From positions 1 to 18,074 of the forward strand of contig CAYYAQ010000107.1 in the NCBI GenBank assembly GCA_964469555.1: a stretch of DNA of 18,074 bases, in the 5' to 3' direction. A program made the translations under genes and the position numbers. Below the pieces are notes generated by a model that searched no databases, was not told the DNA's origin, and was given only the letters and a program-made list of their open reading frames with translations. This DNA comes from CAYYAQ01 sp964469555 (GTDB lineage: Bacteria; Planctomycetota; UBA1135; UBA2386). This document shows positions 7,490 through 14,069 of the stretch, in pieces (position 1 is the stretch's first letter; the number at the start of each line of letters is the position of its first letter).

Positions 7490-8160
7490 TGAACTACGAA
7501 ATCTTGACCAAGCCGAGCTACGCCCTTGTCGAAGTGGCCCTCGAGCCGAATGAACAGGTCGTCGGTGATTCGGGCGCCATGACGTGGATCGAAGGCAGCG
7601 TCGAGACGACGACGACGACGCGCGGGGGCATCCTCAGCGGGTTGAAGCGCAAGATCCTCAGCGGTGAGAGCTTCTTCCAGAACACGTTTACCGCGGGCGC
7701 GAGTGGTGGCACGATCGGGTTCGCACCGGGTATCCCGGGCGACATCGTCGCCCTCGATCTGCAGTCCGAGCTGTACCTGCAGAAGGGTGCGTATCTCGCG
7801 TCGATGCCCGGCGTGAAGTGCGACTCGAAGTTCGATGGGTTGCGCGGCTTCTTCAACGAAGGGCTGTTCATCCTGCGCTGCACGGGCCAGGGCACGTTGT
7901 TCTTCCATTCGTACGGCGACATACAGGAGATCGACGTCGACGGCGAATACCTGGTCGACAACGGCTACGCGGTTGCGTGGGAGCCCTCCCTTCAGTACCG
8001 CTTGACGCGCGCTCGGAAGATCCGTTCGTTCCTGTTCGGTGACCAGATCCTCCTGCGCTTCAGCGGTCGGGGCAAACTCTGGGTGCAATCCCGCAGCCCG
8101 CACTCCCTCGCCAACTTCTGTCACCCGTTCCGCCGCGTCCAGAGCAGGAACAACGACTAG
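7489..8160 (+). CDS. AIM24/TIGR00266-family protein, copy 3
   Basis: 223 residues from the ATG at 7489, which overlaps the previous stop by one base; the frame is open further upstream, but that lies inside copy 2. The blocks are NEQVVGDSGAMTWIEG, GGILSGLKRKILSGESFF, GFAPGIPGDIV, GAYLASMPGVK, FFNEGLFILRCTGQGTLFFHSYG, VDGEYLVDNGYAVAWEPSL, DQILLRFSGRGKLWVQSRS. It is the most divergent of the three: VDTGH reads VDNGY, and the GEG before the last strand pair reads GDQ. Five consecutive ACG codons at 7606-7620 give a poly-Thr stretch in a region where the paralogs have charged residues. Function unknown; it probably acts with the other two. Confidence 0.9.
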   Translation: MNYEILTKPSYALVEVALEPNEQVVGDSGAMTWIEGSVETTTTTRGGILSGLKRKILSGESFFQNTFTAGASGGTIGFAPGIPGDIVALDLQSELYLQKGAYLASMPGVKCDSKFDGLRGFFNEGLFILRCTGQGTLFFHSYGDIQEIDVDGEYLVDNGYAVAWEPSLQYRLTRARKIRSFLFGDQILLRFSGRGKLWVQSRSPHSLANFCHPFRRVQSRNND

Positions 8161-8214
8161 GTCTCGCCGAAGTCCGCGTCGGTGATCGAGCGGACCTGCG
8201 ACTGCTGCACCGCG

Positions 8215-8334
8215 ATGATCCTCGAGCAAATCTATCTCGACTGTCTCTCACAGGCTTCCTATCTCATCGGTGACGAAGAGAGCGGCGAAGCCGTGGTCGT
8301 CGATCCCCGGCGAGACATCGACGACTATCTCCAG
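8215..8334 (+). pseudogene. N-terminal fragment of an MBL-fold (rhodanese-linked / persulfide dioxygenase-type) hydrolase
   Basis: An ATG at 8215 opens a 40-residue stretch matching the N-terminus typical of MBL-fold hydrolases often fused to rhodanese domains: LEQIYLDCLSQASYLIGDE (3-21), then GEAVVVDPRRDIDDYLQ (24-40). The resemblance stops at about 8334. The metal motif HxHxDH, which should follow some 30 residues later, is absent, and the frame runs on as low-quality arginine-rich sequence to a stop at 8562. From 8339 the neighbouring frame instead encodes cysteine dioxygenase. I read this as the left side of a deletion or rearrangement junction, so the hydrolase gene is dead. Assembly error is an alternative. 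Confidence 0.65.
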
Positions 8335-8734
8335 AAGCGGCTACGCCAGCCGCTTGTTGCGCTGCACCGATCGCTACGTCGTCGTCGTGATGGTCTGGGA
8401 CGCCGACCAGGGCACCCCGATCCACGGCCACGACGGCAAGTGGTGTGTCGAGTGCGTGTATCAGGGCACGATCCAGGTGATCTCCTACGACCTGGTCGGT
8501 TCGCCGGACGACGAGTTGGTCTCTTTCCGCAAGGAGCAGGAGGTCGCCGCGGGACGCGGTGAAGCAGGTTCCCTCATCCCGCCTTTCGACTACCACGTGA
8601 TCGAGAACACGCACCCGGAACGGGCCGTCACGATCCACGTCTACGGCGGCGAGATGTACGGTTGCGACGTGTTCCAGTCGGTGGACGGCGAACGCTACCG
8701 GCGCGAACGCAAACCCCTCACCTACACCAAGTAA
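8270..8734 (+). CDS. 5'-truncated cysteine dioxygenase (CDO type I cupin), probably a pseudogene
   Basis: Family sequence runs from the codon at 8339 (GYASRLLRCTDRYVVVVMVW) to the TAA at 8732-8734, 131 residues. Full CDO enzymes, which oxidise cysteine to cysteine sulfinate, have roughly 60 more residues at the N-terminus. Numbering from 8339, the iron ligands are present as His29 and His31 (PIHGHDG) and His86 (DYHVIEN). The Cys and Tyr that form the crosslink are present as Cys36 and Tyr102, with His100 in TIHVY, where Thr replaces the usual Ser. So the catalytic core is intact and only the N-terminal segment is lost. The nearest in-frame start is a GTG at 8270, which would add 23 unrelated residues read out of frame from the hydrolase fragment. 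A foldable product is uncertain. Confidence 0.7.
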   Translation: MTKRAAKPWSSIPGETSTTISRSGYASRLLRCTDRYVVVVMVWDADQGTPIHGHDGKWCVECVYQGTIQVISYDLVGSPDDELVSFRKEQEVAAGRGEAGSLIPPFDYHVIENTHPERAVTIHVYGGEMYGCDVFQSVDGERYRRERKPLTYTK

Positions 8735-8739
8735 CTTTT

Positions 8740-8762
8740 GGATCTGTGCTGGGCACAGATCC
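8740..8762. terminator. Perfect 10-bp hairpin downstream of the dioxygenase
   Basis: GGATCTGTGC, loop TGG, GCACAGATCC, beginning 5 nt after the stop codon. The stem is perfect, but the following bases (GAGAACCC) are not a T-run. CTTTT precedes the stem, so the T-run would sit on the minus-strand side. Confidence 0.45.
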
Positions 8763-8766
8763 GAGA

Positions 8767-8816
8767 ACCCGGAATCCTCGCCGCGGGAATCAGTTCCTGC
8801 GGGGAGGATTCCGGGT
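8767..8816. terminator. Long near-perfect hairpin
   Basis: The outer arms 8767-8779 and 8804-8816 (ACCCGGAATCCTC and its exact complement) give 13 bp. After a single G-G mismatch, the inner arms 8781-8789 and 8794-8802 give 9 bp with one mismatch or G-T pair around a TCAG loop. It sits 4 nt after the first hairpin, ahead of the thiolase promoter. Likely roles are transcription termination or mRNA end protection; a dispersed repeat unit cannot be excluded from this window alone. Confidence 0.45.
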
Positions 8817-8842
8817 CTGGCTCAGCCTTGTTGCAGTCTTGT

Positions 8843-8870
8843 TTGCGACCCCGATCTGTCCCACTATTCT
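8843..8870 (+). promoter_or_regulatory. Putative promoter of the thiolase-aconitase operon, leaderless arrangement
   Basis: TTGCGA (8843-8848), a 16-nt spacer, then TATTCT (8865-8870), which ends exactly 6 nt before the ATG at 8877. This is the best -35/-10 pair in the window. The predicted transcript would begin at or beside the start codon, leaving no Shine-Dalgarno sequence. Confidence 0.5.
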
Positions 8871-8876
8871 CCTCCT

Positions 8877-10079
8877 ATGCCGCAGCATGAAATCGTGATT
8901 CTCGATGGGGCTAGGACCCCGATGGCCGAGTACTCCGGAACCCCCGGACACGGCCTGTTCAAGGACGTCTCCGCCATCCAACTGGGCGCCATCGCCAGCA
9001 AGGCAGCGCTCGAGCGGTCCAGTGTCGCCCCCGATCAGGTCGACCAGGTCTTCGTCGGCAACGCGCTCCAAACCAGTGTCGACGCGATCTACGGCGCGCG
9101 TCACGTGATGCTGCACGCGGGCATCCCGCACACCGTGCCGGCCCTGACCGTGAATCGACTGTGCGGCAGCGGCATCCAGGCATTCATCTCCGCGGCCCAC
9201 GCGATGCAGGCGGGCGAAGCGAGCGTCTGCCTCGTCGGCGGCATGGAGAACATGAGCCAGGCGCCGCACGTCTTGCGCGGCGGGCGCGAGGGATTCCGCT
9301 TCGGCTCTTCCCCCGAACTCGAAGACCTGCTCTTCGCCGCGTTGAAGGATCCGTTCTGCGATTTCTTCATGGCACAGACCGCGGAGAATGTCGCCAAGCG
9401 CTGCGAGATCTCCCGCGCCGAACAGGATGAATTCGCGCTGCGCTCCCACCAACTCGGCGCTGCTGCCGTGCAGGCCGGGAAGTTCGCGACGGAGATCGTG
9501 CCCGTCACCGTGAAGTTCGGCCGCAAGGAGATCGAGGTCACGACGGACGACCACATCAAGCCGGAGACGACTCTCGAAGTCCTGTCCGGGTTGCGCGCGG
9601 CGTTCGGCAAGGAAGGTACAGTCACGGCAGGCAACGCGTCAGGTATCGTCGACGGCGCCGCCGCGATGATCGTGACCACTGCCGAGCACGCGGAACAGAA
9701 CGGGCTGAAAGTCCGGGCCCGCATCCGCTCATGGGCCGTCACCGGCGTCGAACCGGAAGTGATGGGGTTGGGCCCCGTGTCGTCGATCACAGCTGCCTGC
9801 GAGAAGGCCGGCCTCACTGTTGACGACATCGACTTGTTCGAAATCAACGAAGCGTTCTCCGCCCAGTACCTGGGTTGCGAGAAACAGCTCGGCCTCGACC
9901 GGGACAAAGCTAACGTAAACGGCGGCGCGATCGCCCTCGGTCACCCGCTCGGCGCGACCGGCGCGCGACTCCTTCTAACTCTCGTGCGCGAACTTGCCGA
10001 CAGTGACAAGAGTCTTGGTTGTGCGAGCGCGTGCATTGGTGGCGGTCAGGGCATCGCCATGATCATCGAACGGGTCTAA
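8877..10079 (+). CDS. Acetyl-CoA C-acyltransferase (thiolase)
   Basis: 400 residues, the usual thiolase length, starting MPQHEIVILDGARTPM. It catalyses reversible thiolysis or condensation of acyl-CoA with acetyl-CoA in the cytoplasm. The catalytic residues are Cys96 in VNRLCGSGIQ (acyl carrier), Asn324 in NEAF, His356 in GGAIALGHPLGATG and Cys386 in SACIGGGQG (proton transfer). The GMENMSQAP block (122-130) and the short insert GGREGFRFG are typical of the biosynthetic/degradative acetyl-CoA acetyltransferase group. Whether it works in beta-oxidation, ketone-body-like or acetoacetyl-CoA synthesis cannot be read from sequence. It leads a probable two-gene operon, with the aconitase-family gene 16 nt downstream. 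Confidence 0.95.
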   Translation: MPQHEIVILDGARTPMAEYSGTPGHGLFKDVSAIQLGAIASKAALERSSVAPDQVDQVFVGNALQTSVDAIYGARHVMLHAGIPHTVPALTVNRLCGSGIQAFISAAHAMQAGEASVCLVGGMENMSQAPHVLRGGREGFRFGSSPELEDLLFAALKDPFCDFFMAQTAENVAKRCEISRAEQDEFALRSHQLGAAAVQAGKFATEIVPVTVKFGRKEIEVTTDDHIKPETTLEVLSGLRAAFGKEGTVTAGNASGIVDGAAAMIVTTAEHAEQNGLKVRARIRSWAVTGVEPEVMGLGPVSSITAACEKAGLTVDDIDLFEINEAFSAQYLGCEKQLGLDRDKANVNGGAIALGHPLGATGARLLLTLVRELADSDKSLGCASACIGGGQGIAMIIERV

Positions 10080-10095
10080 CACAGCGAGACACGGC

Positions 10096-12069
10096 ATGCG
10101 CAGCAGTGTGAAGATCAAAGGAGGTATCCTTTACCTCACCGAGGACGAGGATCAACTCGCGGCGCAGCTCTACGGTGCGGAGCGACTCAGCTACGACCCG
10201 GACCGCAAGCTGGTCGACAACATCTCGACCGACGAACTGACGCCGGGATGGGTCTGCTACTACTACGACGAGACGCTGGCCCGCTACTGCCTGGTCGGCT
10301 TGCGCGGCGGCGTCGTCAAGAAGGACGCGGTCAAGAACGGCAACTTCGGCGTGATCGTGAGCGGCATGTCGAAGGGCTGCGGTAGCAGCCGCGAGACCGC
10401 ACCGTTCTCCGAACTCACCGCCGGCGTGCAAATCGTCATCGCGAAGAACATCGAGAAGATCTACGGCCAGAACTGCCAGAACATCGGCCTCCTGACGTCA
10501 ACCGACTTCGGCTTGATCGAACGGATCGAGAACGGCGAGGAGATCCCGATCTCCGAGTTCACCAAGGGGTTGGATCCGATCGCAGCGTCGATCGTCGAGC
10601 ACGGCGGACTCTTCTCCTACAACAAGGCGCGGCTCGCCGGAGAGGTGTCCCCGCCCGAACTCGACACCGCCATGCGACCGATGACGCTGTGCGAGAAGAT
10701 CATATCTCGTCGCGCGATCGCCGACGCGAAGACCGGCAAGCTCGGCGTCGCGGCGGTGAAGCCCGGTGACGCGTTGTTCGCGCGGACGGACGTGCGCTTC
10801 TCCCACGATTACGTCACCGCGATGGCCGACTCGCTGTTCCGCATGGGGCTCGGCCAGGATGCCAGGATCAAGGATCCGGAATCCGTGTTCGCGTTCCGCG
10901 ACCACCTGACATTCCTCGAGCAGGTGATGCCAAAAGCCCACGTTGAGATGGGACTCATGGAGCAGGCGCAGAGTCTCGCGACGGTGCAGGAGGATTTCGC
11001 GAAGGCCCAGGGCATCCGCCTTTACGGCGAGGTGCAGCGCGACGGCGTTCTCGTCGGTTCCGAGGGCATCTGCCACAACATCGTCATCGAAGAACTCGCC
11101 CTGCCCGGTCAACTCGTGCTCGGCACGGATTCACACACGTGCATGGCGGGCGCACTCGGTTGCTTCGCATACGGCGTCGGATCGACCGATATGGCGAACT
11201 CCTGGTTCACCAAGGACGTCCGCGTTCGCGTGCCCGAGACGGCGCGCGTCAACCTCACCGGCGCGCTTCGCGACGGCGTCTGCGCGAAGGACTTGATGCT
11301 GTACCTGCTCAGCCAGGAGTTCTTCAAGTGCGGCGACGGGATTGGCAAGGTCCTGGAGTTCGGTGGTGAAGGCTCGATGTCCATGGCTCTCGACGAACGT
11401 GCGACGCTGACGAACATGGCCGTCGAAGCCGGTGGATTCACTGGGATCATCGAAGCGGATGACCTGGTAGTGGACTACCTGGTCGAGATGCGCGGGCTCC
11501 CGGCTGACGAGATCCGCGAGGGCATCGTCGCTGCGGATCCTGACGCGACGTACTGCAAGGTCTTCGACATCGATCTCGATCTGCTCGAGCCGATGGTTGC
11601 CACGCCAGGCGATCCCCGCAACGGAACCCCGCTGTGCGAACTCGGCGAGAAGGTCAAGATCGACATCGCGTACGGAGGATCGTGCACCGGCGGCAAGAAG
11701 ACGGACATGGACCTGTACGCGAGTGTGGTCCGCCGCGCGGAAGACCTCGGTCTCGAGATCCCCGACGACGTGCATTGCTACATCCAGTTCGGCAGCCAGC
11801 ACATCCGCGACTACGCCCAGACGATGGGCTACATCACGCTCTTCGAGCAGGCGGGCATCGACCTGATCGATCCGAGTTGCGGCGCCTGCATCAAGGCCGG
11901 CCCCGGCGTGTCGGACAGCCCGGATCAGGTCACGGTCTCCGCCATCAACCGAAATTTTCCGGGACGCTCCGGTCCCGGCAAGGTCTACCTCGCGAGCCCC
12001 CTCGTGATCGCGGCGTCCGCGTTCCTCGGATACGTCGGTGGGCCGGAAGAACTAGGCGCAGACGGCTAG
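10096..12069 (+). CDS. Aconitase-superfamily hydro-lyase with swivel domain first (LeuD-LeuC-like fusion)
   Basis: 657 residues. The family isomerises hydroxy-acids such as citrate, homocitrate or isopropylmalate using a [4Fe-4S] cluster. Residues 1 to about 190 form the swivel (small-subunit) domain with the active-site loop GCGSSRE (94-100). From MTLCEKIISR (196-205) onward comes the catalytic large domain: GICHNIVIEE (324-333), GTDSHT (343-348), cluster ligands Cys530 (GGSCTGG), Cys595 and Cys598 (CGAC), and NRNFPGR (618-624). This is the reverse of the AcnA order and, unlike AcnB, it lacks an N-terminal HEAT domain. The motif is SCTGG where most relatives have SCTN. Substrate is unassigned. 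No Shine-Dalgarno precedes the ATG; the GTG at 10108 (VKIKGG) is a possible alternative start. Co-transcription with the thiolase is likely. Confidence 0.88.
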   Translation: MRSSVKIKGGILYLTEDEDQLAAQLYGAERLSYDPDRKLVDNISTDELTPGWVCYYYDETLARYCLVGLRGGVVKKDAVKNGNFGVIVSGMSKGCGSSRETAPFSELTAGVQIVIAKNIEKIYGQNCQNIGLLTSTDFGLIERIENGEEIPISEFTKGLDPIAASIVEHGGLFSYNKARLAGEVSPPELDTAMRPMTLCEKIISRRAIADAKTGKLGVAAVKPGDALFARTDVRFSHDYVTAMADSLFRMGLGQDARIKDPESVFAFRDHLTFLEQVMPKAHVEMGLMEQAQSLATVQEDFAKAQGIRLYGEVQRDGVLVGSEGICHNIVIEELALPGQLVLGTDSHTCMAGALGCFAYGVGSTDMANSWFTKDVRVRVPETARVNLTGALRDGVCAKDLMLYLLSQEFFKCGDGIGKVLEFGGEGSMSMALDERATLTNMAVEAGGFTGIIEADDLVVDYLVEMRGLPADEIREGIVAADPDATYCKVFDIDLDLLEPMVATPGDPRNGTPLCELGEKVKIDIAYGGSCTGGKKTDMDLYASVVRRAEDLGLEIPDDVHCYIQFGSQHIRDYAQTMGYITLFEQAGIDLIDPSCGACIKAGPGVSDSPDQVTVSAINRNFPGRSGPGKVYLASPLVIAASAFLGYVGGPEELGADG

Positions 12070-12135
12070 CCAGGCACAGGGCCCGGCAGAGTCTCGCGAT
12101 TCCCTCCCGGTGGCCCCGTGTCCGGATCGAATCGC

Positions 12136-12141
12136 TACCCT
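12136..12141 (+). promoter_or_regulatory. Possible -10 hexamer (TACCCT) for the M28 peptidase gene
   Basis: The hexamer is identical to the one before 2595, but here it lies about 110 nt before the chosen start. It falls in the 181-nt gap after the aconitase-family gene, which otherwise shows nothing clear. Weak evidence. Confidence 0.2.
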
Positions 12142-12250
12142 CGGCACCAATACGCGGGCAGAATCCCCGGTCTGGCGCTCGCAATCCGACGTGGCACCGC
12201 GTAGACCGTCTGCCTCCCCTCCACACCGTATCCGCCTTGCGATGAGCCCA

Positions 12251-13921
12251 ATGACGCGTATCCGATCGATCGTCCCCATCCTCGTGTTCGTCGCGGCGCC
12301 AAGCGCCCAGGTCTCTCCCGAACTCGCCGAGCTGATCAAGAAGGAAGGGCTCGAGAACAGCAAGGTGATGGACTACCTCGATCACCTGACCAACAAAATC
12401 GGCCACCGGCTGACCGGCTCGGACAACTTCCGACGCGCTTGCGAGTGGGCGAAGTCGGAGTTCGAGAAGATGGGCCTCGACGCCAAACTCGAGCAGTGGG
12501 GGACGTGGCGCGTGTCGTGGAACCGCGGCCAGTGGCAGGGTCGGATCCTCGAACCCATCGAGATGGACCTCCAGGTCGCTACCGACGCGTGGACCGCGGG
12601 CACCAAGGGGCGGGTCAAGGCAGAGGTCGTGCGCATGCCGACGTCGGCCGACGACTTCGACGAAGAACTCAAGGGGAAGTGGCTGATCGCCCGACGCATG
12701 CCTCGCGGTACCTCGGTGAGCCGCGCCGCGAGTGTGGGTGCGGCGGGCATCCTCTACTCCTCGCGCGGGGATCGGAGGTTCCCGAACCGCATCCGCGTCT
12801 TCGGCAGCTACCGGAGGCCGCAGCGCAAGATCGTGCAGATCTGCATCCGCCGCGACCAGTTCCTCAAGCTATGGGAGGTCACGGGCCTCGCTGAGGACAG
12901 CGAGAAGAAGGTCATCGCCGAGTTCGACATCCGCAATCGCTTCCGGGATGAGCCGACGCCGCTCTTCAACGTCGTGGCGGAGATCAAGGGAACCGTGCAT
13001 CCTGACGAGTTCGTCATCGTGTGCGGTCACCTCGACTCGTGGCACCAGGCGAGCGGCACGACGGACAACGGCACCGGGACCACGTCGACGATGGAAGCCG
13101 CGCGCATCATCACCGCGGTGGGGGCGAAGCCCAAGCGCACGATCCGGTTCCTCCTGTGGGGTGGTGAGGAGCAGGGCTTGCTCGGTTCGGTCCAGTACGT
13201 GCGTCGTCACCGCCAGGAGATGAAGGACGTCTCGGCTGTGTTCAACCATGACACCGGCACGAACTGGGCGCAGAGCCTTCGCGTCACGAGTGCGCAATAC
13301 GACGACATGCGGAAGGTCATCGCACCCGTCATGTCCATGAAGGCGCCCGATGACGACTGGGACCGCCCCGTCTTCAAGCTTTCGAAGTCGAACAGCCTGG
13401 GGCGTGGCGGCGGCAGTGACCACGCGTCGTTCCTCTCGGCAGGTGTTCCCGCGTTCCCCTGGGGTCTCCGCGGTCGCAGCAACTACTTCAGCTACACGTG
13501 GCACAGCCAGTGGGACACGTACGACGAGGCGATCCCCGAGTACCAACGCCACACCTCGACCGTCATCGCGCTGACCGCGCTCGGGACGGCGAACCTCCCT
13601 CATCTGCTGGGTCGCGGTGGCGTCGGCAGGGCGCGTCCGCGAGGCGATGCGAAACCCGTCGCCGAGGGCCGCCTCGGGATCGAGTTGGAGGGCTTGAAGG
13701 TGGCCGGCATCGACAAGGGTGGCGTCGGCGATCGAGCTGGAATGAAGACCGGCGATACGATCGTTGCGATCAACGACAAGCGGGTTTCCTCCGCTGTCGA
13801 CATTGTTTCGATCATGCGGGACACCAAGGCTCCCTGGGTCTTCACCGTTCTCCGCGGCGAAAGGAAGGTGGGACTCCTCGTCGAGTTGGCCGATAAGACG
13901 CCGAAGAAAGAGGGGAAGTAG
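12251..13921 (+). CDS. Exported M28-family metallopeptidase with C-terminal PDZ domain
   Basis: 556 residues from the ATG at 12251; the ATG at 12242 adds only three residues and is equally possible. The open frame back to 12110 looks non-coding. A signal peptide (IRSIVPILVFVAAPSAQ, 4-20) is followed by a propeptide-like segment, then a PA-like inserted domain (about 115-220). The M28 catalytic domain has dizinc ligands His260 (GHLDSW), Asp272 (TTDNGTG), Glu307 (GGEEQG, with Glu306 as base), Asp334 (NHDTGTN) and His418 (YTWHSQWDT), plus the conserved SDH at 389-391. Residues about 473-545 form a PDZ domain (GRLGIELEG, GDRAGMKTGDTIVAIND). It should act outside the cytoplasm as an amino- or carboxypeptidase; PDZ may bind substrate C-termini or partners. 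The C-terminus is lysine-rich (KTPKKEGK). Confidence 0.93.
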   Translation: MTRIRSIVPILVFVAAPSAQVSPELAELIKKEGLENSKVMDYLDHLTNKIGHRLTGSDNFRRACEWAKSEFEKMGLDAKLEQWGTWRVSWNRGQWQGRILEPIEMDLQVATDAWTAGTKGRVKAEVVRMPTSADDFDEELKGKWLIARRMPRGTSVSRAASVGAAGILYSSRGDRRFPNRIRVFGSYRRPQRKIVQICIRRDQFLKLWEVTGLAEDSEKKVIAEFDIRNRFRDEPTPLFNVVAEIKGTVHPDEFVIVCGHLDSWHQASGTTDNGTGTTSTMEAARIITAVGAKPKRTIRFLLWGGEEQGLLGSVQYVRRHRQEMKDVSAVFNHDTGTNWAQSLRVTSAQYDDMRKVIAPVMSMKAPDDDWDRPVFKLSKSNSLGRGGGSDHASFLSAGVPAFPWGLRGRSNYFSYTWHSQWDTYDEAIPEYQRHTSTVIALTALGTANLPHLLGRGGVGRARPRGDAKPVAEGRLGIELEGLKVAGIDKGGVGDRAGMKTGDTIVAINDKRVSSAVDIVSIMRDTKAPWVFTVLRGERKVGLLVELADKTPKKEGK

Positions 13922-14034
13922 TCACCAGGAGACCCGCATTCTTGCGGTGAAGCGCGCCATGCCAAGGCGGTCCCAGTCCCTTCGATGGTTCATGATCCCA
14001 TCCCGACGATAGCTTTCGCTGGGCCGTCCTGTGC

Positions 14035-14040
14035 TATAGT
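14035..14040 (+). promoter_or_regulatory. Putative -10 hexamer (TATAGT) for the radical SAM gene
   Basis: TATAGT matches TATAAT at 5 of 6 positions and lies 29 nt before the ATG at 14070, giving a leader of about 20-25 nt. A weak GGAAG sits about 5 nt before the start codon. No strong -35 is seen. Confidence 0.4.
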
Positions 14041-14069
14041 TTTGCGGCGTCTCGGCTCCGGAAGCCCGC

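Noticed and set aside
7606..7620. (ACG)5 tract as a phase-variable repeat
   Set aside because: It is a trinucleotide repeat, so length change would not shift the frame; it only lengthens a Thr run.
7327..8229. 300-codon open frame on the minus strand opposite AIM24 copy 3
   Set aside because: It is antisense to a clearly coding paralog; the composition is of the shadow type.
8335..8562. Continuation of the hydrolase-fragment frame as coding sequence
   Set aside because: After 8334 the frame becomes Arg/Gly-rich and lacks any MBL motif, while the adjacent frame carries complete cysteine dioxygenase motifs.
12110..12250. N-terminal extension of the M28 peptidase from 12110
   Set aside because: The extension is Pro/Arg/Ser-rich, non-homologous in appearance, and precedes a good signal peptide at 12251.
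13934..13947. CCGCA-TTCT-TGCGG hairpin after the M28 gene as a terminator
   Set aside because: Only 5 bp and no T-run; too weak to claim.
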